Origin: DHVE2 group archaeon
Lineage (GTDB): Archaea; Thermoplasmatota; Thermoplasmata; Thermoplasmatales; Aciduliprofundaceae
Assembly: GCA_027056155.1 (NCBI GenBank)
Contig: JALULR010000220.1
Span: 1-5,301, forward strand
DNA: 5,301 nucleotides
Reading direction: 5' to 3'
A program made the position numbers and the translations under genes. Below are positions 5,145-5,301 of the stretch, in pieces (the stretch's first letter is position 1; the number at the start of each line of letters is the position of its first letter). Below the pieces are notes generated by a model. It was not told where the DNA came from. It saw nothing but the letters and a program-made list of their open reading frames with translations, and did not search any database.

Positions 5145-5301
5145 ATGGGAAAAATAGCCAATTTGGGAAAAGAAAGAGTAGCGAATCCTGCGCACCCTGA
5201 ACCTAGAACAGCGCCCCGGCCGGGATTTGAACCCGGGTCGCGGGCTCGACAGGCCCGCATGATAGGCCGCTACACTACCGGGGCAGCAAATGGCCAAAAG
5301 G
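5145..5301 (+). CDS. Partial open frame entering tRNA-Asp; candidate SSV-type integrase N-terminal fragment
   Basis: From ATG 5145, with a strong Shine-Dalgarno site, 52 codons are open to the window edge. The first 22 residues (MGKIANLGKERVANP, then AHPEPRT) are not tRNA-derived. The frame then reads antisense through the whole of tRNA-Asp (PRPGFEPGSRARQ) and continues AANGQK. Integrases of SSV-type elements have their attachment site inside the gene, giving a G-F-E-P-G motif where the frame crosses a tRNA T arm in antisense, and after integration the N-terminal part abuts the intact tRNA at its 3' end. That geometry fits. Against it: the pre-tRNA part is much shorter than in SSV1 integrase, and any frame antisense to a tRNA gives G-F-E-P-G. 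It could instead be a chance frame or an unrelated small gene. Confidence 0.35.
   Translation, partial: MGKIANLGKERVANPAHPEPRTAPRPGFEPGSRARQARMIGRYTTGAANGQK
5212..5284 (-). tRNA. tRNA-Asp(GUC)
   Basis: 73 nt on the minus strand. Acceptor GCCCCGG pairs with CCGGGGC, discriminator G at 5212. Anticodon stem CGGGC/GCCCG with loop CTGTCGA gives anticodon GUC. The variable loop is four bases (CGAC). T arm CCGGG-TTCAAAT-CCCGG. The D stem includes a G-T pair and a T-T mismatch (GTGT with TCAT). There is no intron and no encoded CCA. The promoter lies beyond the right edge. No immediate oligo-T follows the 3' end; the nearest T-rich run on that strand is about 35-45 nt downstream. Confidence 0.97.

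Noticed and set aside
5049..5297. 82-codon minus-strand open frame over tRNA-Asp (contains SVAAYHAGLSSPRPGFKSRPG)
   Set aside because: It is the sense-strand translation of the tRNA plus spacer, with Cys/Phe/Arg-rich composition. It runs through the PrsW-family promoter and has no start signal.

Overview
The window looks archaeal, from a moderately AT-rich thermophilic euryarchaeon; I would place it near Thermoplasmata/Aciduliprofundum-like organisms, with low confidence at genus level. The reasons are an archaeal KEOPS subunit (Pcc1), tRNAs without an encoded CCA, oligo-T after a tRNA, and TATA-type promoters placed 27-29 nt before start codons, with no Shine-Dalgarno site (leaderless transcripts). 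The one clearly operon-internal gene does have a Shine-Dalgarno site.

Layout, left to right. Positions 37-2577 (minus) encode a large surface protein: signal peptide, lamin-tail domain, Ig-like modules, one membrane helix and a cytoplasmic tail with a poly-Lys block next to a poly-Glu block. Positions 2578-2761 are intergenic and carry that gene's promoter and the promoter of tRNA-Ser(UGA) (2762-2847, plus). Positions 2848-3057 hold a GC-rich, strongly foldable patch. It contains an imperfect second copy of the tRNA-Ser 3' end, split by a 44-nt insert, and lies inside a plus-strand open frame that enters through the tRNA. Positions 3139-4295 (plus) are a two-gene operon: an OB-fold/HD-domain nuclease of the YhaM type and Pcc1 of the tRNA t6A-forming KEOPS complex, overlapping by 58 nt. 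A PrsW-family intramembrane protease (4264-5022, minus) converges on pcc1 and overlaps it by 32 nt. The window ends with tRNA-Asp(GUC) (5212-5284, minus). A plus-strand open frame with a strong Shine-Dalgarno site (from 5145) runs into the 3' end of this tRNA and off the window edge.

Functional picture: the middle operon joins an RNA-processing nuclease to tRNA modification and sits beside a tRNA gene, which fits an RNA-metabolism role. The outer two protein genes are membrane or surface proteins. The most unusual content is at the two tRNA genes. Both have in-frame open reading frames crossing them and GC-rich partial tRNA-end-like sequences nearby, as expected from decayed SSV-type integration events in which the integrase gene spans the tRNA attachment site. 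This reading is an inference: no integrase catalytic domain is visible in the window.
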